From an uncultured Oscillospiraceae bacterium (GTDB lineage: Bacteria; Bacillota_A; Clostridia; Oscillospirales; Oscillospiraceae), in the NCBI GenBank assembly GCA_900770015.1, contig CAAGIU010000167.1:1-13840 (forward strand): 13,840 nucleotides of DNA. Direction: 5' to 3'. Below the pieces are notes generated by a model, which saw only the letters and a program-made list of their open reading frames with translations, made no database searches and was not told where the DNA came from. The position numbers and the translations under genes are program-made. Every line of letters begins with the position of its first letter. The first letter of the stretch is position 1. Below are positions 7,251 to 13,089 of the stretch, one piece after another.

Positions 7251-8609
7251 ATGCTTTTCAAAAGAAAAATTTACAGTAAATTCCTTGCATGGAAGCAGGA
7301 ATCCTGCGGCAGGAAAGCCCTTCTTGTAGAAGGTGCCCGCCGAATCGGTAAGTCCACTGTTGTTGAGGAATTTGCAAAAAACGAATACAAAAGCTACATC
7401 CTCGTGGACTTTGCAAAGGCTTCCGAGGATGTGAAAAGCCTGTTCCAACTGCATTTAGAGGATTTGGACACGCTGTATATGCTCCTGTCTGTCCACTATG
7501 GCGTGCAGCTCCATGAGCGAGAGAGCGTCATCATTTTCGATGAGGTGCAGCTCTGCCCGAAGGCGAGAGAAGCCATCAAATACCTTGTGGCTGACGGACG
7601 ATACGATTTTATGGAGACCGGCTCACTGATTTCCATCAAGGAAAATGTGAAGGACATTGTGATTCCCTCTGAGGAACGGCACATAAAAATGTATCCTTTG
7701 GATTTCGAGGAGTTCTGCTGGGCGTTCAACGAGGCTCCGCTGATCGCATACATTCGTTCCTGCTTTGAAAAACGGGAGCCATTGGAACGAAGCCTTCACA
7801 ATAAGGCCATGCTGCTGTTCAAGCAGTATATGCTGGTGGGTGGTATGCCCATGAGTATCGTTGCTTTTTTGGAAAGCCATAAGGATTTTGGCAAGGCAGA
7901 TGCGGAAAAACGGGACATTTTGGAGCTTTATCGCAATGATATTATGAAAATCAAAGCCCAATACCGTTCCAAGGTTTTGGCGATTTACGATCAGATTCCG
8001 GGGCTGCTTTCCCGCCATGAGAAGCGGGTGGTATTTGACCGTATTGCGAAGGATTCCTCTGCCGAGCAGTATGAGGAAACCTTCTTCTGGCTTTCCGATT
8101 CTATGGTGGCCAATGAATGCCGTCGTGCCAACGATCCCAATGTTGGGCTGTCCCTTACGGAATCGGACACCTATATCAAGTGCTACATGGGTGATACCGG
8201 GCTTCTGGTCAGCCATGCCTTTGACGAAAATGAACTGTTGGAGGACGAAGTCTACAAACAGATTCTTATGGGCAGATTAGGACTGAATGAAGGTATGCTG
8301 TATGAAAACATCATTGCCCAAATGCTGACAGCGAACGGGCATCGGCTGTTCTTCTATACCCATTACAGCGAAGAAAAGCGTCGTAATGACATTGAAATAG
8401 ACTTTATTATCTCCAATAACAGCAAGACAAAGTACAAGATGTTCCCCATTGAGGTCAAATCGGGAACGAATTATACGACAGCCTCCCTTTTGAAATTCAA
8501 GGAGAAATACAAAAACAGAATCGGCTGTTGCTATATCATCCATCCCAGAAATCTATCCGTTAAGGATGACATTCTCTGCATTCCTCCCTATATGACGCTG
8601 TGCTTATAA
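7251..8609 (+). CDS. AAA+ ATPase with C-terminal DUF4143-type domain, inserted in the mobilization operon
   Basis: A 452-aa soluble protein of the widespread AAA_14/DUF4143 group, whose cellular role is largely unknown. Walker A is GARRIGKST (28-36), Walker B is VIIFDEVQ (93-100), and a sensor-like ETGSLIS follows (122-128). The C-terminal part has the D-x(n)-ExK pattern of the PD-(D/E)xK nuclease fold: D384 in EIDFIIS, then E401 and K403 in IEVKSG. All key residues are present, so the protein looks intact. The ATG at 7251 has GGAGG upstream and its own promoter; an upstream TTG at 7176 in the same frame was rejected because it precedes the promoter. The gene runs opposite to, and splits, mobC and the relaxase gene. 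Sample lines are 38-43% GC, lower than the flanks, suggesting separate acquisition. It could be a defence, stability or regulatory cargo; nothing here decides. Confidence 0.88.
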   Translation: MLFKRKIYSKFLAWKQESCGRKALLVEGARRIGKSTVVEEFAKNEYKSYILVDFAKASEDVKSLFQLHLEDLDTLYMLLSVHYGVQLHERESVIIFDEVQLCPKAREAIKYLVADGRYDFMETGSLISIKENVKDIVIPSEERHIKMYPLDFEEFCWAFNEAPLIAYIRSCFEKREPLERSLHNKAMLLFKQYMLVGGMPMSIVAFLESHKDFGKADAEKRDILELYRNDIMKIKAQYRSKVLAIYDQIPGLLSRHEKRVVFDRIAKDSSAEQYEETFFWLSDSMVANECRRANDPNVGLSLTESDTYIKCYMGDTGLLVSHAFDENELLEDEVYKQILMGRLGLNEGMLYENIIAQMLTANGHRLFFYTHYSEEKRRNDIEIDFIISNNSKTKYKMFPIEVKSGTNYTTASLLKFKEKYKNRIGCCYIIHPRNLSVKDDILCIPPYMTLCL

Positions 8610-8614
8610 TCGTT

Positions 8615-8654
8615 GCGGCTGATTTTGTGCGACCCATGAAATCAGCCGCTTTTT
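8615..8654 (+). terminator. Rho-independent terminator of the ATPase gene, overlapping the mobC 3' end
   Basis: A perfect 11-bp stem (GCGGCTGATTT at 8615-8625, AAATCAGCCGC at 8639-8649) with a 13-base loop is followed by TTTTT at 8650-8654 on the plus strand, 5 bases after the ATPase stop. The 3' arm encodes the last residues and stop codon of mobC on the other strand. The minus strand has no T-run after the stem, so leftward mob transcription should pass through. Confidence 0.85.
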
Positions 8655-8968
8655 ATGTTGTATGCCGCCACAATCATCTGCCGTGCTTCCCTCAGCGCCA
8701 CGAGGTCTTTCCGTAGCTGGACAGTGTCGACGAAGCCAACCGTATTTGCCCGATGCAAAAGCTGATTGATATTCCCGCCAATCCGCCGCATGAGCCGTAG
8801 CAGCTCTTTCACATCTGCAGAGGGTGCTTCCCGAACCTCCGTATCTCGGATAATCTTCCGTACAAATTCGCCGGAGGAAATTCCGGCTTTCTTCGCCTTG
8901 GCAGCGAGCAGTTCCCGCTCGGCTTTGGTGAGCCGCAACTCAAACCGGCTATCTTTTGTCAAACACAT
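8642..8968 (-). CDS. mobC: MobC-type relaxosome accessory protein
   Basis: A 108-aa DNA-binding accessory protein that would help the relaxase open and nick oriT. The N-terminal half looks like a ribbon-helix-helix module (RFELRLTKAERELLAAKAKK then GISSGEFVRKII). The C-terminal half carries the MobC signature RRIGGNINQLLHRANTVG. Length is normal for the family. The start is ATG 8968; a GTG at 8971 directly before is possible. The ribosome site is weak (AGGG), but the gene overlaps the upstream micro-gene by 20 bases and may rely on translational coupling. In related elements the relaxase follows directly; here the ATPase cargo on the opposite strand separates the two by about 1.5 kb. Confidence 0.9.
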   Translation of the reverse strand: MCLTKDSRFELRLTKAERELLAAKAKKAGISSGEFVRKIIRDTEVREAPSADVKELLRLMRRIGGNINQLLHRANTVGFVDTVQLRKDLVALREARQMIVAAYNIKSG

Positions 8969-9062
8969 CACCCTGTTTATACGGCTTGTTGATCTGGAAC
9001 AGACACATCATAGTCACGCCAACGAACCCTCCAACAAGCAAGCCGATGCAAAACCCAATCAT
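8949..9062 (-). CDS. 37-aa membrane micro-protein, DUF3789-like
   Basis: A tiny gene encoding 37 aa: MIGFCIGLLVGGFVGVTMMC then LFQINKPYKQGDVFDKR. The glycine-rich single membrane helix followed by a short polar tail is the pattern of DUF3789 proteins, often found next to mobilization genes of Clostridia elements. The ribosome site is excellent (GAGGAGG, about 6 bases before the ATG). It overlaps the start of mobC by 20 bases in another frame, so the two are probably coupled. The function of the family is unknown. The main alternative is a leader peptide whose only job is to load ribosomes onto mobC. Confidence 0.75.
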   Translation of the reverse strand: MIGFCIGLLVGGFVGVTMMCLFQINKPYKQGDVFDKR

Positions 9063-9080
9063 ACAATCCTCCTCTCCGGG

Positions 9081-9144
9081 GTCTTAGGGTGCCTTGCCCC
9101 TAACAAGCGGAACCTGTACGGACAGGTTCGTTGCTTGCTAAGAC
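9081..9144. other. oriT: Candidate origin of transfer (nested inverted repeats)
   Basis: Three nested inverted repeats share one centre. The outer pair is GTCTTAG (9081-9087) and CTAAGAC (9138-9144). The middle pair is CAAGC (9104-9108) and GCTTG (9133-9137). The inner pair is GAACCTGT (9110-9117) and ACAGGTTC (9122-9129) around a 4-base loop. An alternative hairpin on the left arm pairs TTAGGG (9084-9089) with CCCTAA (9098-9103). The site is non-coding and lies just upstream of the micro-gene and mobC, where MOBP systems commonly keep oriT. The lack of a T-run and the nesting argue against a simple terminator. The nick position cannot be assigned. Confidence 0.6.
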
Positions 9145-9163
9145 AACACCGTCCTCCCCATTT

Positions 9164-9448
9164 TCAAAGTTGTACCGCTTCTCGGAGGAACGCTTTCCCC
9201 GATGCGGCGATTCTGAAAGTGACTTTGACCCGTGTTCCAACGGGCATATCCGCAAGACCGTAGAAGTCGGTCGTATTCCATGCCGCCGTCAACAGCTTCC
9301 TGCCATCGTCCAAATCAAGGTAAACCAGCAGATTTTGGCTCTTGTTCCAGCGCTTGCAGGCAATCGTAGCAAAACAAGTCCCTTCAAAATCGGGGAATTC
9401 GTAGGCTCGACCATCAAAATCCGAATCCACGAACTCCTGCCAGGTCAT
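9164..9448 (-). CDS. Unrecognised 94-aa protein, first gene of the transfer region
   Basis: A small soluble protein with no signal peptide or membrane helix. It begins MTWQEFVDSDFDGRAYEFPD, and the middle and end alternate hydrophobic and polar residues (NLLVYLDLDDGRKLLTAAW, then GTRVKVTFRIAASGKAFL). This suggests a mostly beta-strand fold, perhaps a small barrel that binds nucleic acid, but I do not recognise the family. The start at 9448 has only a weak purine-rich stretch (AAAAGAG) before it; the frame is open further upstream without another ATG. It reads in the same direction as the mob genes and is separated from them by the candidate oriT, so it may be the first gene of the transfer operon. 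Confidence 0.65.
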   Translation of the reverse strand: MTWQEFVDSDFDGRAYEFPDFEGTCFATIACKRWNKSQNLLVYLDLDDGRKLLTAAWNTTDFYGLADMPVGTRVKVTFRIAASGKAFLREAVQL

Positions 9449-9507
9449 GGCTCTTTTATCGTCTATTTCAACCTTTCTGCAGGGCTGTAAAAAAGTCCCT
9501 AAGAACG

Positions 9508-9533
9508 CAGGCCGTGCCGAAGGGCGTAGCCTG
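9508..9533. repeat. Imperfect hairpin upstream of the transfer operon
   Basis: CAGGC at 9508-9512 pairs with GCCTG at 9529-9533, and GCC (9516-9518) with GGC (9523-9525) around a GAAG loop; bases between are mismatched. It lies in the 275-base non-coding stretch 9449-9723, which otherwise holds only the hairpin and -10-like boxes listed separately. Its role is unknown. Confidence 0.35.
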
Positions 9534-9540
9534 AAAAAAT

Positions 9541-9569
9541 ATTATAATAAAGGGCTGGTTCAGTGGAAG
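9541..9569 (-). promoter_or_regulatory. Possible promoter for the leftward transfer operon
   Basis: The palindrome ATTATAAT at 9541-9548 gives a perfect TATAAT on the minus strand (9546-9541). At 17 bp the -35 position reads CTTCCA (9569-9564), a poor match (3 of 6). It is the best-placed candidate upstream of the 94-aa gene and mobC, but weak without an activator. The same palindrome also gives TATAAT on the plus strand. Confidence 0.3.
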
Positions 9570-9581
9570 AACCGGCCCTTT
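9549..9581. terminator. Strong hairpin, possible bidirectional terminator
   Basis: AAAGGGCTGGTTC (9549-9561) pairs with GAACCGGCCCTTT (9569-9581) over 13 bp with a single G-T wobble and a 7-base loop. On the plus strand the stem ends in TTT; on the minus strand it ends in TTT followed by the AT-rich ATTATAATATTTTTT. It would insulate the transfer operon from its right-hand neighbours in either direction. Confidence 0.5.
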
Positions 9582-9583
9582 GG

Positions 9584-9592
9584 TGATATAAT
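9584..9592 (+). promoter_or_regulatory. Extended -10 element, possible rightward promoter
   Basis: TGaTATAAT is a perfect extended -10 directly after the hairpin at 9549-9581. No -35 is recognisable at 16-18 bp. It could drive the small ORF at 9724. The core resembles the extended -10 boxes of the ATPase and response-regulator promoters (TGATATACT). Confidence 0.3.
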
Positions 9593-9723
9593 GGATCTGT
9601 AAAAAAACAAAATAACACCGAGGTGTATTATACCAATCCAACTAAAAATACTGCTGGAAGAAATAAACGGGGTCATGGCAGTTTACCGGAGGGCGGCCTT
9701 GGATATCCGATGCCATAGGGTAT

Positions 9724-10005
9724 GTGGAGCATATTCTAAATACATTTCCGGATACCATGGAAATGACCACGGAAGATTTTGTTCACGGAAGCGGAAAGTG
9801 GAAAGCATCCTTCCAGCGGCTTTACGAGAAGGTTAATGACTGCTATAAGGAGCTGAAAAGCTGCGCGCGGAAGATTGCTATCTGCGGCGAGGACACAAAC
9901 AGCTATGGGAATACAATTAGCAATCAATTATCCAGCTTTGTTTATTCAATATACGTTTCAACCGAAGAAAGCGAAAGATTTGATAATTTTGATCCTCTTA
10001 CTTGA
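9724..10005 (+). CDS. Unrecognised 93-aa ORF, possibly the 3' remnant of a longer gene
   Basis: The frame from GTG 9724 gives MEHILNTFPDTMEMTTEDFV and ends with DNFDPLT; it looks like real soluble protein sequence, with charged helices at about residues 25-55. I do not recognise the family. There is no convincing ribosome site before the GTG. The frame remains open and protein-like upstream (WQFTGGRPWISDAIGYVEHI) back to a TAA near 9670, without any usual start before that. This suggests the 5' part of a gene has been lost or shifted in frame. It sits in the non-conjugative stretch to the right of the transfer operon, where an element boundary may lie. Confidence 0.4.
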   Translation: MEHILNTFPDTMEMTTEDFVHGSGKWKASFQRLYEKVNDCYKELKSCARKIAICGEDTNSYGNTISNQLSSFVYSIYVSTEESERFDNFDPLT

Positions 10006-10066
10006 ATCTGATAAAAGCATAATTAGTTATTTATAGCGCCAAAGGCTTCCAAAGAACAGAAATCGC

Positions 10067-10098
10067 CCAGTTGCATCGTATTTTGACCAGTTGCGCAA
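10067..10098 (+). promoter_or_regulatory. Paired CCAGTTGC direct repeats, VirR/LytTR-type operator candidate
   Basis: CCAGTTGC occurs at 10067-10074 and again at 10087-10094, exactly 20 bp apart, so both copies face the same side of the helix. The second reads on as CCAGTTGCGCAA, agreeing at 8 of 10 fixed positions with the VirR box CCAGTTNTNCAC as I remember it from Clostridium perfringens; the first shares only the CCAGTT core. VirR is a LytTR regulator, and a LytTR regulator gene lies immediately downstream of the hydrolase gene served by this region. Confidence 0.45.
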
Positions 10099-10104
10099 AA
10101 ACGG

Positions 10105-10132
10105 TTGCTTTTTTGAGGCTCCAGGTTAAACT
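10105..10132 (+). promoter_or_regulatory. Weak promoter candidate of the surface hydrolase gene
   Basis: TTGCTT at 10105-10110 and TAAACT at 10127-10132 are 16 bp apart. Both are poor matches to the consensus, as expected for a promoter needing an activator bound at the repeats ending 6 bases upstream. The rest of the 164-base gap 10006-10169 shows only the 8-bp palindrome TTGCGCAA at 10091-10098. Confidence 0.35.
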
Positions 10133-10169
10133 GAAATTACCCTTGATACAGATCCGAGGGTAAAAAACG

Positions 10170-12272
10170 ATGAAGGGACGACAATCAATGAAAACACTTG
10201 CAAAGATTCTATCGCTGCTCCTGGTTATTTCCTTGCTTGCATCGATGCTTGCAACCGTCAGTTTTGCCGAAGATCCTGCCTCTGTGGTATCACAGACACT
10301 GGTCTCCGGCGAAAACGCCTACAGCTTTTTCCGCTATACGCCTGCGGACTTTAATTTCCGGGGCAACAACACGCCGCTGATCTATGTGTTGGGCGATAAG
10401 CCTTACACGGAAGAAACCGCGAATACAGCGCTCAACGAGCTTGGCTTCCGCCAGATCGCTGACAAGGAGAGCTGCACGGTCCTGTTTGTCAGCCCTTCTG
10501 ACGGCGCTGCCTGGGGTGAGGATGACTACGCAATGATGCAGGCTCTGGCCGGCAACGCAACGGACAACTACTTCTATGGCACCGATTATTCCGCAGGCGT
10601 CAGTGAGGAAGGAAAATTCTTCTCCAGCCGCTTCCGCCATTACATTTTTGCCGAGGGGACCGGCGCAGCTTTTGCAAAGCAGTATCTGGATGTGGACGGC
10701 GCTTGCTACTATATGCCGGAATGGTATTCCTGGTGTGATGCCTTTGGTGCCGGCTACGTATATGCAGAAGACAGCCTGACGGCCAAGGCTGTTGCTGACG
10801 GATGGGAAAATGTCCGCCATACCAATCGGATGTTCATCAACAACCGTGTCAGCTTTTTAACGCCGTATTACTATTGGGATGAAATGAACGTCGCTGAGAC
10901 GATGAAGACCTTTGAGACCAAATATGAAGAGATCGGTACATTGGAATACTATATGTATGTGCCGGAAACCGTCGATCTGAACAGCAAGACCGAGGCCTAT
11001 CCTCTGGTGTTCGTGTTGCACGGAAGCGGAATGCACCCGGCTGCAGTCGCCCAGAACACAGCATGGCCAAAGATCGCAGCGGAAGAGAACCTGGTCGTTG
11101 TTTCCGTCAACGGCCTGTATAACACCAAAAACGATGCCAACGCCATGGCAGACCTGATCGACGAGCTGGAAGAAAAGTATGCCATTGATGAGGAAAGAGT
11201 TTACAGCACCGGTTTCTCCAAGGGCGCACGGCTTTCCTATGACCTTGGCACGGCTTATGCCGAAAAGGTGGCAGGCATCGGCCTTTATGAACCGGTCACC
11301 GGTCATATGGAGGTTAGAACGCCGGAATACACTCTGCCTACTTATGCTTTGATGGGCCGGGATGATTTCTACAAAATTTTCCCCGGTGACAATGAAAATG
11401 CCTCTGCCATCTTTGACGCCCTTGGAAAAGTCAACGGTTTCTCCTACAACTACGATGAAAAAATCGGCGGCCTATGGGGCAGAGAGTTCTCCCTGACCAA
11501 CAGCATCGTTTTAGAGGACGAACGCGCCGTACTCAATGAAAACTATATTCAGAGCGAGACGGACGGGACCGTCTATACCAAGCTGGTGGATATCCAGAAT
11601 GTATCTCACAACGTGCTGCCGGATTCTGCCAAGGAAGTGTGGAAATTCCTCTCCCAGTTCAGCAGGAATGCGGATGGCTCCATCAGTGTGAACGAGAGCT
11701 GCAAATTCACAGACGTAGAGAAGAAAGACTGGTTCTATTATCCGGTCCGCGCCGCTGTGGATAACGGTATGTTCCAAGGCACTTCCGCCACTTCCTTTGA
11801 ACCGGAGGGAGAGATGACCCGCGCAATGGTCGCCACCGTTCTGTACCGTATGGCAGGCAGCCCCGCGGTGGAGAAAGACAGCGGCTTTACAGACGTTGAC
11901 AGCAACTGCTGGTATTCTGACGCGGTTTCCTGGGCACGCGAGAACGGCGTGGTCAACGGTGTGACGGAGGATAAGTTCGCACCTGATCGTGCGATCACCC
12001 GACAGGAGTTTATCACCATGCTTTACCGCTATGCAAAGGAGGCCGGACTGGAAATGGCTGAAGGCATCACCCTGGACGATTTTACGGATGCGGATAAAGT
12101 TTCCGGCTACGCAGAGGACGCGGTATCCTGGGCAGCCGCAGTGGGCCTGCTGAAGGGCAGTAAGAGCGGCAACGATCTGCTGATCGCGCCTGAGGCGGAA
12201 GCCACCCGTGCGGAAGCGGCAACGCTGATGGTGCGCTTCAACAGCCTGATCGCAGGCCTTGGGATCCAATAA
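10170..12272 (+). CDS. Secreted SLH-anchored alpha/beta-hydrolase (esterase/depolymerase-like)
   Basis: A 700-aa cell-surface enzyme. A signal peptide runs to SFA-ED (cut after about residue 33). The active hydrolase domain is at about 255-500: PLVFVLHGSG (278-287) supplies the oxyanion-hole HG, GFSKG (348-352) the nucleophile S350, D398 or D399 may be the acid, and SHNVLP gives H480. It resembles feruloyl-esterase and PHB-depolymerase-like hydrolases, so an ester of a polysaccharide or polyester is a likely substrate. Residues about 45-230 look like a second, degenerate hydrolase-like half. Three SLH repeats (about 511-565, 572-625, 634-690) would bind secondary cell-wall polymer. Starts at 10170 (GAGGG upstream) and 10188 (GGGACG upstream) are both possible; the latter gives a tidier signal peptide. 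A terminator and a two-component operon follow. Confidence 0.88.
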   Translation: MKGRQSMKTLAKILSLLLVISLLASMLATVSFAEDPASVVSQTLVSGENAYSFFRYTPADFNFRGNNTPLIYVLGDKPYTEETANTALNELGFRQIADKESCTVLFVSPSDGAAWGEDDYAMMQALAGNATDNYFYGTDYSAGVSEEGKFFSSRFRHYIFAEGTGAAFAKQYLDVDGACYYMPEWYSWCDAFGAGYVYAEDSLTAKAVADGWENVRHTNRMFINNRVSFLTPYYYWDEMNVAETMKTFETKYEEIGTLEYYMYVPETVDLNSKTEAYPLVFVLHGSGMHPAAVAQNTAWPKIAAEENLVVVSVNGLYNTKNDANAMADLIDELEEKYAIDEERVYSTGFSKGARLSYDLGTAYAEKVAGIGLYEPVTGHMEVRTPEYTLPTYALMGRDDFYKIFPGDNENASAIFDALGKVNGFSYNYDEKIGGLWGREFSLTNSIVLEDERAVLNENYIQSETDGTVYTKLVDIQNVSHNVLPDSAKEVWKFLSQFSRNADGSISVNESCKFTDVEKKDWFYYPVRAAVDNGMFQGTSATSFEPEGEMTRAMVATVLYRMAGSPAVEKDSGFTDVDSNCWYSDAVSWARENGVVNGVTEDKFAPDRAITRQEFITMLYRYAKEAGLEMAEGITLDDFTDADKVSGYAEDAVSWAAAVGLLKGSKSGNDLLIAPEAEATRAEAATLMVRFNSLIAGLGIQ

Positions 12273-12289
12273 ACTGTCAATGATTCACT

Positions 12290-12318
12290 GAGCTGTGCGG
12301 CTTGCCCGCACAGCTCTT
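12290..12318 (+). terminator. Hairpin terminator after the hydrolase gene
   Basis: GAGCTGTGCGG (12290-12300) and CCGCACAGCTC (12306-12316) form a perfect 11-bp stem with a 5-base loop, 18 bases after the stop. Only TTATAT follows rather than a full T-run, so termination may be partial, allowing some read-through into the regulator gene. Confidence 0.65.
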
Positions 12319-12330
12319 ATATGATATACT
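12302..12330 (+). promoter_or_regulatory. Promoter of the LytTR/kinase operon, embedded in the terminator
   Basis: TTGCCC at 12302-12307 and TATACT at 12325-12330, with an extended TGa, are exactly 17 bp apart. The -35 occupies the loop and 3' arm of the preceding terminator hairpin. Transcription would begin near 12337, about 15 bases before the ATG. Confidence 0.55.
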
Positions 12331-12351
12331 ATCCAAAAGGGGTTGAGAAGC

Positions 12352-13086
12352 ATGGAATTACAGATCGCTTATTGTGATGATGAGATCTTTGTGGGACAGA
12401 TGTTTGCCCAGAAGATCACATCTGAATTCCAGCGGCAGGGAATAAGAGTGTCAGTCACACTTCTCAACGATCCAAAGCGCTTCCTGGCAATGCTGGAATC
12501 CGGCTGCCTGTTTGATGCCGTGTTTCTGGATATTGATATGCCCGGACTGGATGGGATCACGCTGGGAAAGCGGCTTACAGAGTTTGCGCCCAATACTGAG
12601 ATCGTTTTCCTGTCCAACAAGGAGGAACTGGTCTATCGCGCCTTTCAGGTGAAGCCTCTCCGCTTCCTTCGAAAGAGCAGATTCGACGCGGAGATCTCTG
12701 AGGCGGTCCGGGCTATTTTGAACGCCATACAGGAAACAGAACGAAAGACAGTTGTCTTTGAGGAAGGAAACCATGTCTACCGTTTTTCGCCGCAGGAGAT
12801 CTTATACGTTGAGATCAGGAACCAGACCTTGACTGTAGTGCGCGCAAAGGCCAGCGTCAGTTTCCGGTCTACCATCGCAGCGGCACAGGAGGCGCTTTCT
12901 CCCTATGGTTTTTTACGGATCCATAAGAGCTACCTGGTAAATTACCGCGCCATATTCTCTATCAAAAAAGATGGCGTTCAGTTGGAGAACGGAACGGTCC
13001 TGCCCATCAGCAAGCACCGCTACCAGGAGGTGCTGCAGCAGTTCCTGCAGTTTCACCGGAAAGAAACCGAAAAAGCGGAGGAATAG
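12352..13086 (+). CDS. LytTR-family response regulator (AgrA/VirR-like)
   Basis: A 244-aa transcription regulator. The receiver domain (1-125) has the acidic pair D9-D10, the phospho-acceptor D60 in FLDIDMPG, S88 in IVFLSN and K101-P102, all residues needed for phosphorylation. The LytTR DNA-binding domain (about 137-235) shows YVEIRNQTLTV, FLRIHKSYLVN (187-197) and LPISKHRYQEV (217-227). The start at 12352 has AAAGGGG about 9 bases upstream; a TTG at 12343 in frame was rejected because it overlaps that site. The sensor-kinase gene follows after 3 bases, making a standard two-component operon. LytTR regulators bind paired direct repeats, and such repeats lie upstream of the neighbouring hydrolase gene, making that gene the best visible target. 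Peptide quorum sensing is possible, but no peptide gene is visible here. Confidence 0.93.
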   Translation: MELQIAYCDDEIFVGQMFAQKITSEFQRQGIRVSVTLLNDPKRFLAMLESGCLFDAVFLDIDMPGLDGITLGKRLTEFAPNTEIVFLSNKEELVYRAFQVKPLRFLRKSRFDAEISEAVRAILNAIQETERKTVVFEEGNHVYRFSPQEILYVEIRNQTLTVVRAKASVSFRSTIAAAQEALSPYGFLRIHKSYLVNYRAIFSIKKDGVQLENGTVLPISKHRYQEVLQQFLQFHRKETEKAEE

Positions 13087-13089
13087 CAA

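Noticed and set aside
10091..10113. Terminator GCAA-AAACGG-TTGC followed by T6
   Set aside because: A 4-bp stem is too weak to call; the bases are better explained as part of the repeat and promoter region of the hydrolase gene.
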